DNA of 64,000 bases from Merdimonas sp963929015 (GCF_963929015.1 NZ_CAWVHE010000013.1:547917-611916), one strand, 5' to 3'. Positions 1 through 8,425 are shown, counted from the first letter of the stretch. The notes: generated by a model not told the origin, from the sequence alone. Made by a program: numbers and translations.

Positions 1-541
1 AAACATCCAGGATCCCTCCTCTTACAGCAAACTGACCCTTCCCCTCGATCTGTACCACTCTCTCATAGCCCAGCAAAGAAAGCTGTTTCTCCATTTCAGC
101 CAGATCGAGGCTGCTGTCATAACGGATCCTTATGGTCTGTGCGAGCAGCGTCTCCCTGGGGATCAGCGCATCCATCATGGCGTCAAAGCTGGTGACAACC
201 GTCAGGGGTCCTCCTTCTGCCACCGCTTCCAGCACTTCCATCCGCTGGCTTACCAGCTCCCGGCTCCTTAGATCTGCCTGATAAAACAGCAGATCTTTGG
301 CCGGATAAAGCAATACTCCCGGATCCAGAAAGCGGTACTCTTCAAAGATCTGCCTCGCCCTGGACTCGCTGGAACATATGATCACCTTGTACGGACATCC
401 TTCGCTTAGCCCGTACATCATATGGGTCTTCTGGGAATTGACGCACCCCAGGATCCGGATCGTCCCTGGGGCTTTTGTTTTCTCTTTTTCAATTACTTCA
501 AAGTCCGCAAGCTCCTGGAGCGGACGGATCAGCGCCTGCAT
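1..541 (-). CDS. mfd: Transcription-repair coupling factor Mfd, N-terminal part (runs off window)
   Basis: Mfd is the ATP-driven translocase that removes stalled RNA polymerase and recruits UvrA. About 180 N-terminal codons are present; the gene leaves the window at base 1, so no helicase motifs are visible. The translation starts MQALIRPLQELADF and carries segments typical of the UvrB-like N-terminal module, such as LLYPAKDLLFYQADLRS, then ERVVQIEGKGQFAVRGGILDV near the cut end. The ATG at 541 directly abuts the pth stop codon at 542 (TAGATG), giving the conserved pth-mfd pair, probably translationally coupled. Identification rests on similarity recalled from the family plus gene order. Confidence 0.88.
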   Translation of the reverse strand, partial: MQALIRPLQELADFEVIEKEKTKAPGTIRILGCVNSQKTHMMYGLSEGCPYKVIICSSESRARQIFEEYRFLDPGVLLYPAKDLLFYQADLRSRELVSQRMEVLEAVAEGGPLTVVTSFDAMMDALIPRETLLAQTIRIRYDSSLDLAEMEKQLSLLGYERVVQIEGKGQFAVRGGILDV

Positions 542-1132
542 CTATTCTCCGGCCTCCTTCGGTTTCACCTTTTTGTTAAATGTATTCATCGCTTCATCCA
601 GATTTCCGTCCAGGATCATCTCTACAGCCCGGACCGCATTCTGATAACCTTCTTCCATCAGGACCTTCTCTCCTTTGGAAAAATGCCCCAGTACATAATC
701 TGCCAGATCATATCCCTTTGGCTTCTCCCCTACGCCGATCTTGATCCTGGGAAAGACGTCCGTGCCAAGATGGGCAATGATGTTTTTGATGCCATTATGA
801 CCGCCGGCGCTCCCCTTTCTGCGGATCCGAAGCTGTCCCACATCCAGGCTCACATCATCGTAGATCACAAGAAGTTCCTGTTCTTCATCAATTTTATAAT
901 AATCTGCCAGCGCTCCGATGCTTTCTCCACTTAAGTTCATGTAAGTCTGTGGCTTAACCAGAAGAACCTTATGTCCGCCGATCATCCCTTTTCCAGTCAG
1001 AGCCCGGCTCTTTCTTATCTCTACTGGTATATGATACCGTTCCGCAATGGCATCTATGACTGCAAATCCCACATTATGTCTGGTACCCTCGTAGGCCAGT
1101 GTGGGATTGCCAAGCCCTGCTATGATAAACAT
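542..1132 (-). CDS. pth: Peptidyl-tRNA hydrolase
   Basis: Pth hydrolyses the ester bond of peptidyl-tRNAs dropped from ribosomes and recycles the tRNA. The 196-residue protein has the usual length and the family signatures: the N-terminal FIIAGLGNPTLAYEGTRHNVGF block with Asn-10 and the catalytic His near residue 20, KPQTYMNLSG around 62-71, and the YDDVSLDVGQLRIRRKGSAGGHNG loop with its conserved Asp. The ATG at 1132 has GGAGAG upstream. It is the first gene of a pth-mfd operon, and a sigma-A promoter lies about 30-60 bp upstream. Confidence 0.97.
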   Translation of the reverse strand: MFIIAGLGNPTLAYEGTRHNVGFAVIDAIAERYHIPVEIRKSRALTGKGMIGGHKVLLVKPQTYMNLSGESIGALADYYKIDEEQELLVIYDDVSLDVGQLRIRRKGSAGGHNGIKNIIAHLGTDVFPRIKIGVGEKPKGYDLADYVLGHFSKGEKVLMEEGYQNAVRAVEMILDGNLDEAMNTFNKKVKPKEAGE

Positions 1133-1161
1133 ATCGCATCACTCTCCTTATATCCTTATTC

Positions 1162-1190
1162 ATTCTACAGGAAGCGTTTTCGTTTGTCAC
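1162..1190 (-). promoter_or_regulatory. Sigma-A promoter for pth-mfd
   Basis: Read on the minus strand: GTGACA (-35), 17-bp spacer, TAGAAT (-10), each one mismatch from consensus. It lies about 30 bp upstream of the pth ATG. Confidence 0.6.
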
Positions 1191-1202
1191 GCAAAATGTC
1201 AG

Positions 1203-1231
1203 GAATAATTTTTCCCTTTTTTACATACATT
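1203..1231 (+). promoter_or_regulatory. Possible sigma-E (mother-cell) promoter of the 1261 gene
   Basis: CATACATT at 1224-1231 exactly fits the sigma-E -10 consensus CATACANT. A weak -35 (GAATAATT, 1203-1210) sits 13 bp upstream. The start codon is 30 bp downstream. The -10 alone could arise by chance in this A/T-rich spacer. Confidence 0.35.
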
Positions 1232-1260
1232 ATAGAAAAGTAATCACCAAGGAGGTCTTT

Positions 1261-1692
1261 ATGAGTTCCAAGACTAAAATTATCGTACTGCATATGAAAG
1301 AGATCATTTATACCCTGGTTTTCGCGGCCCTGGCAATCCTTCTGATCCTTCTTCTGATCGTTATGTTTCGCCCGGATCCGAAAAAAACTGCTGCGGAAAC
1401 CTCTAAATATATTCCCGGCGTCTACACCTGCGCGCTGACAGTCAACAACACCGACCTGGAAGTGGAGGTTACGGTTGATGAATCCCGTATCAATTCCATC
1501 CGTTTTGCCAATCTAAGTGAATCGGTTGCTGCCATGTACCCACTGATGCAGCCGGCCATTGAAGAGATTGCCGGACAGATCCTGGAGCGCCAGTCCCTGG
1601 ACGACATCCGGTATTCTTCTGACAGTCCCCATACCTCCCAGTTGATCCTGGACGCCATAGGATCAGCGCTTAAAAAAGCCCGGGCTTCTTAA
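1261..1692 (+). CDS. Membrane-anchored FMN-binding-domain-like protein, function unknown
   Basis: The 143-residue protein has one N-terminal transmembrane segment (about residues 14-36, rich in Leu/Ile) and an extracytoplasmic domain. The domain pattern GVYTCALTVNNTDLEVEVTVDE...INSIRF, ending in a DSPHTSQLILDAI element, resembles the FMN_bind fold, in which a comparable SGATxTS motif carries covalent flavin. Here that motif is degenerate, so flavin attachment is doubtful. The start has a perfect AAGGAGG seven bases upstream. It stands alone on the plus strand, divergent from pth, behind a possible sigma-E -10, so a sporulation-stage role is conceivable but unproven. Confidence 0.7.
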   Translation: MSSKTKIIVLHMKEIIYTLVFAALAILLILLLIVMFRPDPKKTAAETSKYIPGVYTCALTVNNTDLEVEVTVDESRINSIRFANLSESVAAMYPLMQPAIEEIAGQILERQSLDDIRYSSDSPHTSQLILDAIGSALKKARAS

Positions 1693-1708
1693 CAAAGCCA
1701 GGGCTTTT
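1674..1708. terminator. Bidirectional terminator between convergent genes
   Basis: AAAAGCCC-G-GGCTT / AAGCC-A-GGGCTTTT forms a 13-bp stem with one mismatch and a 7-nt loop. On the minus strand it is followed by a run of six T; on the plus strand by CTTCTCT. It overlaps the 3' end of the plus-strand gene and faces the convergent gene at 1725. Confidence 0.75.
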
Positions 1709-1724
1709 CTTCTCTGCTTTGACC

Positions 1725-1988
1725 TTACCCTTCTACAATCAGGTACCGGCCGTCCGGAAGCGCAAAGATTTCAGAGGCTTCCTCTATCTCTTCCGGAGAC
1801 ATTCCATCCACATCCATCCCGTCTTCTTCCAGATATTTTTTCACTTCATCCAGGCTGTCTGCCACAACCGCCATACAATCCTCCAGAAAGGCTTCTGCTT
1901 CTTCCAGAGTCTCTGCCACCGGTTCGTCAAACAGCTGTCCCTGCTGCTTCAAAAACGTCTTCAGACATTCTTCATCATACTCATACAT
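1725..1988 (-). CDS. Small acidic conserved hypothetical protein
   Basis: The 87-residue protein is very acidic (starts MYEYDEECLKTFLKQQ and is rich in Glu/Asp throughout), has no transmembrane segment, and ends in a short DGRYLIVEG strand. No function is recognised. The start is well placed behind AGGAGGGA. It follows the HAD phosphatase by about 40 bp on the same strand and is probably co-transcribed with it, ending at the shared terminator at 1674-1708. Confidence 0.7.
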   Translation of the reverse strand: MYEYDEECLKTFLKQQGQLFDEPVAETLEEAEAFLEDCMAVVADSLDEVKKYLEEDGMDVDGMSPEEIEEASEIFALPDGRYLIVEG

Positions 1989-2029
1989 CTTCCTTCCCTC
2001 CTGTCCTGTGTCTTTCTTTTCTTTCGTGT

Positions 2030-2680
2030 CTACCGGACATATGCAGACAGCTCTGCCGGACTGTCTATCACAATCCCGGCGCCGGCCTGCCGCAGTTCTT
2101 CGCCGGTGCGAAATCCCCAGGATACGATCACAGTTTTAACCCCTGCGTTTTCCCCGGTCTTTATGTCTACTTCCGAATCCCCTACATAGAGGCAGTCTTC
2201 TTCCGGAACAGACAGTGTTTCGCAAATGTGCCGGATGCCTGCAGGATCCGGTTTTCTCCTGATGTTCTTCTGCTGGCCGGACACATAGTCAAAGACGCCT
2301 TTTCCAAAAATGTCTTCCACTACTTTTACCGCCTGCTCGTGAGGTTTGTTTGACAACACTGCCAGCCGCACATCCTCTTTTTTTAATTCGTCCAAAAGAG
2401 CGGTGATCCCCGGATAGGGTACTACATGATATGTACAGTTCTCATCAAAAATACGCAGATAAACCGCAAGCGCTTCTTCCAGCCTCTGTCCACTCTTCTC
2501 CCCGACCGCTTCCAGCGTCCGCTCCATCAGCATTCTGGCGCCGTTTCCCACATATCTGCGGCACTGCTCTTTGGTGATCCCCGGAAGTCCCAGCTCTTCC
2601 ATCGTAGCGTTCACAGAATAAACCATGGAATCCAGGGTGTCTGTCAAAGTTCCATCCAGATCAAATATACAAGCCTTCAT
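2030..2680 (-). CDS. HAD-family phosphatase, phosphoglycolate phosphatase-like
   Basis: The protein of about 216 residues shows all HAD motifs: DLDGTLTDT at residues 6-14 (nucleophile and acid Asp), LSNKP (motif II), the RRKPDP lysine region (motif III) and VGDSEVDIKTG (motif IV). A helical cap of the Gph/PgmB type lies between motifs I and II. Substrates may be phosphoglycolate, sugar phosphates or pyrophosphate; the sequence does not decide. I chose the ATG at 2680 (MKACIFDLDG) because the family begins there and an AAGGGAG lies upstream; an in-frame start at 2734 would add 18 non-conserved residues. Confidence 0.85.
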   Translation of the reverse strand: MKACIFDLDGTLTDTLDSMVYSVNATMEELGLPGITKEQCRRYVGNGARMLMERTLEAVGEKSGQRLEEALAVYLRIFDENCTYHVVPYPGITALLDELKKEDVRLAVLSNKPHEQAVKVVEDIFGKGVFDYVSGQQKNIRRKPDPAGIRHICETLSVPEEDCLYVGDSEVDIKTGENAGVKTVIVSWGFRTGEELRQAGAGIVIDSPAELSAYVR

Positions 2681-2785
2681 TTGTGTGTATCTCCCTTCTG
2701 CATTTATCATAGTATGGCGCTCCTGAAATTGCAAGGAGATTCTTCCGGCAAGTCTTCTTCTGCCCGCAGGCAGGATCCCCTGCGC

Positions 2786-3568
2786 CTAATCCGCCAGATA
2801 CTGGCGCATCACGCGCAGGGCGTGCTTTTCCAGTCTGCTGACCTGGGCCTGGGAGATCCCGATATGATCCGCCACTTCCATCTGGGTCTTTCCCTCGAAG
2901 AAACGCAGCCGGATGATCAGCTGCTCCCTTTCATTCAGATGATCCATGGCCGCCTGTAAAGACAGATCTTCCACCCACTTCTCTTCCCGGCTCCTGTTGT
3001 CGCTGATCTGATCCATTACATAGAGGGCGTCCCCTCCATCGTTATACACCGGCTCCTGCAGGCTCATGGGCACCTGTATGGCGTCCAGCGCAAATACGAT
3101 ATCCTCTTTGGAAATTCCGATCTCTTCGGCAATCTCCTGTATGCTTGGCTCCCTCAGGTTGTGTTTCAGATAGCTCTCTTTTGCATGGATCGCCTTGTAC
3201 GCCGTATCCCGCAAAGATCTGCTCACCCGGATCGAGCTGGTATTGTCCCGCATGTACCTCCGGATCTCCCCTATGATCATGGGTACCGCATAGGTGGAGA
3301 ACTTTACGTCCAGCTCTGTATTAAAATTATTCACCGCCTTGATCAGTCCAATGCAGCCGATCTGAAACAGGTCGTCCGGATTTTCCCCGCTGGCGCCAAA
3401 ACGTTTGATCACGCTCAACACCAGACGCAGATTCCCCTTAATGTACTCCTCTTTTGCCTGACTGTCTCCTGCCTTAATACGGACAAACAAAGCTTCCTTT
3501 TCTTTTTCATCCAGAACCGGAAGCTTTGCTGTATTTACCCCGCATATTTCTACTTTTCCCTGTGCCAT
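2786..3568 (-). CDS. sigG: Forespore RNA polymerase sigma factor SigG
   Basis: The 260-residue sigma-70 protein has the SigG N-terminus (VEICGVNTAKLPVLDEKEKE), region 2 (NPDDLFQIGCIGLIKAVNNF and STYAVPMIIGEIRRYMRD), region 3 and a region 4 helix-turn-helix (MEVADHIGISQAQVSRLEKHALR). SigG directs late forespore transcription. The ATG at 3568 follows GGAGG. In Bacillus it directly follows sigE; here a metallo-hydrolase gene intervenes. The spacer upstream holds GAATA-N14-GGAGAATCA, a loose forespore-type promoter resemblance that I do not score as a feature. Confidence 0.95.
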   Translation of the reverse strand: MAQGKVEICGVNTAKLPVLDEKEKEALFVRIKAGDSQAKEEYIKGNLRLVLSVIKRFGASGENPDDLFQIGCIGLIKAVNNFNTELDVKFSTYAVPMIIGEIRRYMRDNTSSIRVSRSLRDTAYKAIHAKESYLKHNLREPSIQEIAEEIGISKEDIVFALDAIQVPMSLQEPVYNDGGDALYVMDQISDNRSREEKWVEDLSLQAAMDHLNEREQLIIRLRFFEGKTQMEVADHIGISQAQVSRLEKHALRVMRQYLAD

Positions 3569-3697
3569 TTTCTAAGAACCTCCTGCCAGATCAAGATAAT
3601 ATCTAGTAGAATGATTCTCCATATGGCATGTTGTTATTCCGTTTTCCTTTGAAATAAAAAAACTTTTAGTCCTTGACAGATCCGGTCCGTCCGGACA

Positions 3698-5305
3698 TCA
3701 ACGATCCCATTTGTCCGCAAGATTCTGGATCTGACTTTCAAATTTCGCCAGTTCCTTATTGGCAAGCCCTTCGTTTTTATACACCACTTCAAGCAGCCTT
3801 TTTGCAGCGGCAACCACCCGGTTGAAGGCAGCCTGCGCCTTGCTTCTTGCCGGCTTCTCCACTGCTTTCTTTGGCGCTTTCACGCCTTCTGTCAATATCT
3901 GATTGGCTGCCAGGTCTATGGTTCCGCCGGAGTAAGGAGCAAAGGCGGGACACCCAATGGTCTCCTCCACCAGAGACGCAAAAGAATCTGTCACCGTATC
4001 CTCCCCGTGTACCACGATCACACGGGAAAGCGGAGTCTCAAATCCCTTCAGCCATCCCAGAAGCCCGTTCATATCCGCATGTCCGCTGATGCCGTTTAAC
4101 ACTTCAATCCTGGCATTTACCGTAATACTCTCGCCAAAAAGCTTTACACTTTCCGCTCCTTCGATCAGCCTGCGGCCAAGCGTCCCTGCCGCCTGATACC
4201 CTACAAAACAGACCGTACATTCCGGACGCCACAGGTTATGTTTCAGATGGTGGCGGATCCGTCCTGCCTCACACATACCGGAAGCCGACAGGATGACCTT
4301 TGGCTTCTCATCAAAGTTGATCATTTTGGACTCCTCGCTGGTGATAGTCGTCTTAAGTCCCGGAAATACCAGCGGATTGATCCCCTGCTCGATCAGGGCA
4401 AGCGCCTCCTCATCAAAACAGGACTTTACATTTTTATTAAACACATTGGTGGCCTCGATCGCCAGCGGACTGTCCACATAAACTTCAAATCCCGGATACT
4501 CCGGCAAAAGATCCTTTTCCTTGATCTCCCGGATAAAATAAAGAATCTCCTGAGTACGTCCCACCGCAAAGGAAGGGATCACCACATTTCCTCCCCGGGC
4601 AAATGTTTCCCGAAGGATCCTTGTAAACTCACTGACATAATCCGGCCGTTCTTCCCCGTGGGTCCGGTCTCCATAGGTAGATTCGATCACCACATAGTCC
4701 GCTTCTTTTACCGGCGTCGGATCTTTTAAAATAGGCTGGTCTGTGTTCCCCACATCTCCGGAAAATACAATCTTCCTGGAAACGCCCTCCTCTGTGATCC
4801 ATACCTCAATACTGGCCGATCCCAGGAGATGGCCGATATCCTGAAAGCGCACTTCGACCCCCTCACACAGGGTGATCTTCTGATTGTAATCGCAGGGCGC
4901 AAGAAGACGGATCGCCGCATCCGCGTCCGCCATATCATAGATCGGCTCATAGAGAGGATCGCCGCTCCTCCTTGCCTTGCGGTTGCGCCACTGTGCCTCT
5001 GACACCTGGATGTGGGCGCTGTCACGAAGCATAATACTGCAAAGATCTGCAGTTGCAAACGTGGTAACAATATCACCGCTAAATCCATGTTTGCACAACA
5101 GTGGAATATTCCCCGAATGATCAATATGGGCGTGGGTCAGAAGGATAAAATCAATATCCCCCGGCGAAACAGACAATTCCTGGTTCTCATAGAGATCCGG
5201 GCCCTGTTCCATGCCGCAGTCGATCAAAATATTTTTCCCGCAGGCTTCCAGCAGGTGGCAGCTCCCCGTCACTTCATGTGCCGCTCCAAAACAGCTAAGT
5301 CTCAT
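3698..5305 (-). CDS. Metallo-beta-lactamase/beta-CASP family hydrolase (putative ribonuclease)
   Basis: The 535-residue protein begins MRLSCFGAAHEVTGSC and contains the zinc motif HAHIDHSG (near residue 58), the later metal ligand regions GHLLGSA and FSGDVGN, and beta-CASP elements (VIPSFAVGRTQEIL, SASGMCEAGRIRHHLKHN, GISGHADMNGLLGW, VVHGE). This is the YSH1/CPSF-73-like group, usually RNA endo/exonucleases, with a C-terminal extension of about 80 residues that is Lys/Ala-rich. It lies between sigE and sigG on the same strand. An extended -10 (TGTTACAAT, minus strand, near 5329-5334) precedes it, so it may be transcribed apart from sigE. Confidence 0.88.
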   Translation of the reverse strand: MRLSCFGAAHEVTGSCHLLEACGKNILIDCGMEQGPDLYENQELSVSPGDIDFILLTHAHIDHSGNIPLLCKHGFSGDIVTTFATADLCSIMLRDSAHIQVSEAQWRNRKARRSGDPLYEPIYDMADADAAIRLLAPCDYNQKITLCEGVEVRFQDIGHLLGSASIEVWITEEGVSRKIVFSGDVGNTDQPILKDPTPVKEADYVVIESTYGDRTHGEERPDYVSEFTRILRETFARGGNVVIPSFAVGRTQEILYFIREIKEKDLLPEYPGFEVYVDSPLAIEATNVFNKNVKSCFDEEALALIEQGINPLVFPGLKTTITSEESKMINFDEKPKVILSASGMCEAGRIRHHLKHNLWRPECTVCFVGYQAAGTLGRRLIEGAESVKLFGESITVNARIEVLNGISGHADMNGLLGWLKGFETPLSRVIVVHGEDTVTDSFASLVEETIGCPAFAPYSGGTIDLAANQILTEGVKAPKKAVEKPARSKAQAAFNRVVAAAKRLLEVVYKNEGLANKELAKFESQIQNLADKWDR

Positions 5306-5355
5306 ATACCCATCCCCTTTTTCTTTTTATTGTAACATGCTTCCCGGGGAACGCG

Positions 5356-6096
5356 CTATGAATATTTTACCATCTCTTTTTTCAGCCTTGCCATAATCTT
5401 TTTTTCCAGTCTGGAAATGTAGGACTGTGAGATTCCAAGAATATCCGCCACTTCTTTCTGGGTCTTCTCCTTCCCGTCATAAGTGCCAAGACCGAATCGC
5501 ATCTGAATGATCGCCCGCTCCCTTCCAGACAGGCGGCCGACTGCCACAAGCAGCTGCTTTCGCTCTGCCTCTGTTTCCAGATCTTTATAAATAGAGTCTT
5601 CCTCCGTGCCAAGAATATCCGAAAGCAGCAGCTCATTTCCATCCCAGTCCACATTCAGCGGCTCATCTATGGACACCTCCATCCGTGTTTTGTTGTTGCG
5701 CCTTAGATACATCAAGATCTCATTTTCTATACATCTGGACGCATAAGTAGCCAGCTTTATATTTTTCTCCGGATTAAAGGTGTTGATGGCTTTAATAAGG
5801 CCTATCGTCCCGATGGATATCAGATCTTCCACCCCCACTCCCGTATTGTCAAACTTCTTGGCAATATACACCACAAGACGCAGATTGTGTTCGATCAAAA
5901 GCTTCCTTGCTCTTTCATCTTTTCCGCCTCCAAGATCCCCAATCGCAGCCGCCTCCTCTTTTGTATCAAGAGGCGCGGGAAGGATGTCTGCTCCACCGAT
6001 ATAATGGATTTCCCTAAGATCCGGAAAGAAAAATGTATACAGATCAGACACAATCTTTGTTTTCAGCCGGCGCGGAGCCGTCAGATTCAGCAGCAT
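5356..6096 (-). CDS. sigE: Mother-cell sigma factor SigE precursor (pro-SigE)
   Basis: The 246-residue sigma-70 protein is nearly collinear with Bacillus SigE. Region 2 shows LVVYIAKKFDNTGVGVEDLISIG and YASRCIENEILMYLRRN; region 4 shows QKEVADILGISQSYISRLEKK. The N-terminus is an amphipathic pro-sequence of about 29 residues ending DLRE, before IHYIGG. In Bacillus the cleavage site is SDE/VYYIGG, so processing is likely after Glu-29. It follows spoIIGA by 17 bp in the same transcription unit, the expected protease-substrate arrangement. Confidence 0.96.
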   Translation of the reverse strand: MLLNLTAPRRLKTKIVSDLYTFFFPDLREIHYIGGADILPAPLDTKEEAAAIGDLGGGKDERARKLLIEHNLRLVVYIAKKFDNTGVGVEDLISIGTIGLIKAINTFNPEKNIKLATYASRCIENEILMYLRRNNKTRMEVSIDEPLNVDWDGNELLLSDILGTEEDSIYKDLETEAERKQLLVAVGRLSGRERAIIQMRFGLGTYDGKEKTQKEVADILGISQSYISRLEKKIMARLKKEMVKYS

Positions 6097-6113
6097 GATA
6101 GCATTCCTCCCAT

Positions 6114-6905
6114 TCAGATATTTACGTTTAAAATAATGTCGCAGAGGTCTGTGACACTCTCCTGTTCACAGACCGCAACCACCGGACGGCGGATCGTTAT
6201 GACACGCCTCCTTCTTCCTGCTCCTGTACAGATTTCCATCTGGTCCAGTTCCAGAAGCGGCATCACTCCTCTCTCCTTTCCCACAGAATGGAATACAACC
6301 ACACGTCCTCCCGCAAACGCTTCCTCTCCCGCAAGCGCCCTGGCAGCTTTTCTGCCAATAATATGTACCGGTTTCCCGGTGCCGGGATCCGTAAGTCTGT
6401 TGCCACTGTCCAGCATGCCTTTCAGATGCAGTGTCTTTTCCCCTTTTACGACTTTCACAAGACATTTGTATTCCCCTCTTCCACACAGTCTTACCGCCAG
6501 ATCCCACACACGCGACACCAGAAGATACGCCGCCACGGCAAGAAACAGGAACAAACTAAGGCTGCGGGCAAAGGGCCGGAGCACATACAGGACTCCGCCC
6601 ATCAGAAATCCGCCAAAATAAAGAAACAGCCAGGAAAGAAGGATCTCCCGCTTCTCCTCTGGTTGGAAACAGATCTTCAGCATCACAAAATTGACAAAGA
6701 CATGAAAAAGAATCTTCTTCAGCCAGGGCATAAGATCTGGCGCAGCCAGGATCACACAGGTAAGAAAAGCTCCCGCAAACGCCCCCAGAAAAACCCGGCC
6801 GATCCCCGCATGAAGCCTGACAAGCCGTCCGGTGAGCAAAAGGAGAAAAATGTCCATCATAAAATTTTCCAGAAAAAACACATCTATGTACAGTTCATAG
6901 TACAC
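6114..6905 (-). CDS. spoIIGA: Sigma-E processing aspartic peptidase SpoIIGA
   Basis: This 263-residue protein has about five hydrophobic segments in the first 135 residues and then a cytoplasmic protease domain with the retropepsin-like motif DSGN at 166-169. In Bacillus, SpoIIGA is a membrane-bound aspartic protease that matures SigE in the mother cell in response to SpoIIR. The start is a GTG at 6905 behind AGAGGGTG; the following residues YYELYIDVFFLENFMMD match the family N-terminus. It is the first gene of spoIIGA-sigE. Confidence 0.93.
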   Translation of the reverse strand: MYYELYIDVFFLENFMMDIFLLLLTGRLVRLHAGIGRVFLGAFAGAFLTCVILAAPDLMPWLKKILFHVFVNFVMLKICFQPEEKREILLSWLFLYFGGFLMGGVLYVLRPFARSLSLFLFLAVAAYLLVSRVWDLAVRLCGRGEYKCLVKVVKGEKTLHLKGMLDSGNRLTDPGTGKPVHIIGRKAARALAGEEAFAGGRVVVFHSVGKERGVMPLLELDQMEICTGAGRRRRVITIRRPVVAVCEQESVTDLCDIILNVNI

Positions 6906-6959
6906 GGCACACCCTCTTTCCTCTTTGGATCAGAACGAAAGGTCCGAAAGGCAAGCTCT

Positions 6960-7024
6960 ATTATAAAGATTCGGGGATAAAGAATTTGTCAGACGGTGGA
7001 GCATAATTCCACTTTTTTTCGACA
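6960..7024 (-). promoter_or_regulatory. Spo0A-type promoter region of spoIIGA-sigE
   Basis: On the minus strand there is a consensus -10 (TATAAT, 6960-6965) and a -35-like CTGACA (6987-6992), separated by an unusually long 21 bp. A perfect 0A box TGTCGAA lies at 7018-7024, and the -35 element itself reads TGTCAGA on the other strand. The Bacillus spoIIG promoter likewise has a 22-bp spacer and 0A boxes near -35. Confidence 0.6.
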
Positions 7025-7109
7025 TGATTTTCATGCGAAAGAAAGATATTTCTTTGATTTTCGGATAATCCGACAGATTTTGTCGTTTAGAAAAAAGATG
7101 ATGGGATAG

Positions 7110-7148
7110 AAAAAAAGACCAGACGTACACGATCCTGTGCGTCTGGTC
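7110..7148 (-). terminator. Terminator of ftsZ / dcw cluster
   Basis: The 13-bp stem GACCAGACG(C)ACA / TGT(A)CGTCTGGTC, with one mismatch and a 6-nt loop, is followed on the minus strand by a run of T. It starts about 15 bp after the ftsZ stop codon. Confidence 0.85.
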
Positions 7149-7162
7149 TTCAGACTTGTCTC

Positions 7163-8425
7163 TTATCTCTTGAAGAAATCCGGAATCTTGATGGACTGTT
7201 CCTTCACTTTACTGGTCGGTGTCTTTGGAGTCTCCAGTGTGGGAACCGTTCCCCCGGCAGGTCTTCTTGTCCCACCTGTCGTTCCGCCGTTCTTTGTAGG
7301 AGCCATGCCAAAGTCCAGTCTGGATGAACTTCCCTGAGATGCGGATGTATTCGCTGCCGTATGCGGTCTCTCATAAGTCTGTGCATGCTGCGGAGCATGA
7401 GAAGATGTATGTGCCGCGCCGGAAGCATTTCTTGGATTTTCCAGTCTCGACTTCAGCTTGGAAGCGCTGCCGTCTACGTTATGCAGACCTGTCGCGATTA
7501 CCGTAATAGTCGCTTCGTCTGCTCTGGAATCATCATACATAGCGCCAAAAATAATACTTGCCTGCTCGCCCGCCAGCTCCTGTACATACTCTGCCGCATC
7601 GGAAGCATCCATCAGGGTGATATCTCCGGATACATTGATGATCACATGGGATGCGCCTGCGATCGTCGTCTCAAGCAACGGACTTGCAACCGCCTGCTTG
7701 ACAGCCTCCAGCGCCTTGTCGTCGCCGCGGCCCTGGCCAATACCAATGTGCGCGATTCCCTTGTCTGTCATAACGGTCTGTACATCTGCAAAGTCCAGGT
7801 TGATCAGAGACGGAACATTGATCAGGTCTGTGATTCCCTGGATACCCTGCTGCAATACCTCGTCGGCTTTCTTGAGAGCCTCCGGCATGGTGGTACGTCT
7901 GTCTACTACTTCCAAAAGCTTATTATTCGGGATAACAATCAGGGTGTCAACGCTTTCTTTTAACTTTTCAATTCCTGTAAGAGCATTGTTCATACGGATC
8001 TTGGACTCAAAACTGAAGGGCTTGGTTACAACGCCTACAGTCAGAGCGCCCTGCTCCTTTGCGATCCTTGCCACCACAGGTGTGGCTCCTGTACCGGTAC
8101 CGCCGCCCATACCGCAGGTGACAAATACCATGTCCGCGCCTTTGAGAGCGGCTGAAATCTCTTCTGCGCTTTCTTCTGCAGCCTTTTCGCCGATCTCCGG
8201 CCTTGCTCCTGCGCCAAGTCCTTTCGTGATCTTATCCCCGATCTGCATCAGGGTCGGAGCTTTACATAACTGAAGTGCCTGTTTATCTGTATTAATAGCA
8301 ATAAATTCAACGCCGGCAATCTGCTCGTCGATCATGCGGTTCACTGCGTTATTACCGCCACCGCCGACTCCAACAACAATTATTTTTGCCGCCGCTTCTG
8401 ATTCGTTCGTCTTAATCTCTAGCAA
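7163..8425 (-). CDS. ftsZ: Cell division GTPase FtsZ
   Basis: FtsZ polymerises into the Z-ring at mid-cell. The 420-residue protein shows GVGGGGNNAVNRM (about 18-30), the tubulin signature GMGGGTGTGATPVVA (about 105-119), NLDFADVQTVM and the T7-type catalytic segment. After residue 320 comes a variable Ser/Ala/Thr-rich linker, then the C-terminal conserved peptide KIPDFFKR that binds FtsA/SepF. The start is TTG at 8425 behind GGAGGAG. It is the last gene of the division cluster, with its own promoter upstream and a terminator just after it. Confidence 0.97.
   Translation of the reverse strand: MLEIKTNESEAAAKIIVVGVGGGGNNAVNRMIDEQIAGVEFIAINTDKQALQLCKAPTLMQIGDKITKGLGAGARPEIGEKAAEESAEEISAALKGADMVFVTCGMGGGTGTGATPVVARIAKEQGALTVGVVTKPFSFESKIRMNNALTGIEKLKESVDTLIVIPNNKLLEVVDRRTTMPEALKKADEVLQQGIQGITDLINVPSLINLDFADVQTVMTDKGIAHIGIGQGRGDDKALEAVKQAVASPLLETTIAGASHVIINVSGDITLMDASDAAEYVQELAGEQASIIFGAMYDDSRADEATITVIATGLHNVDGSASKLKSRLENPRNASGAAHTSSHAPQHAQTYERPHTAANTSASQGSSSRLDFGMAPTKNGGTTGGTRRPAGGTVPTLETPKTPTSKVKEQSIKIPDFFKR

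Noticed and set aside
3610..3640. Sigma-F type promoter before sigG (GAATA-N14-GGAGAATCA)
   Set aside because: The -10 deviates at conserved positions and the spacing is marginal; expected biologically but not supported well enough by sequence.
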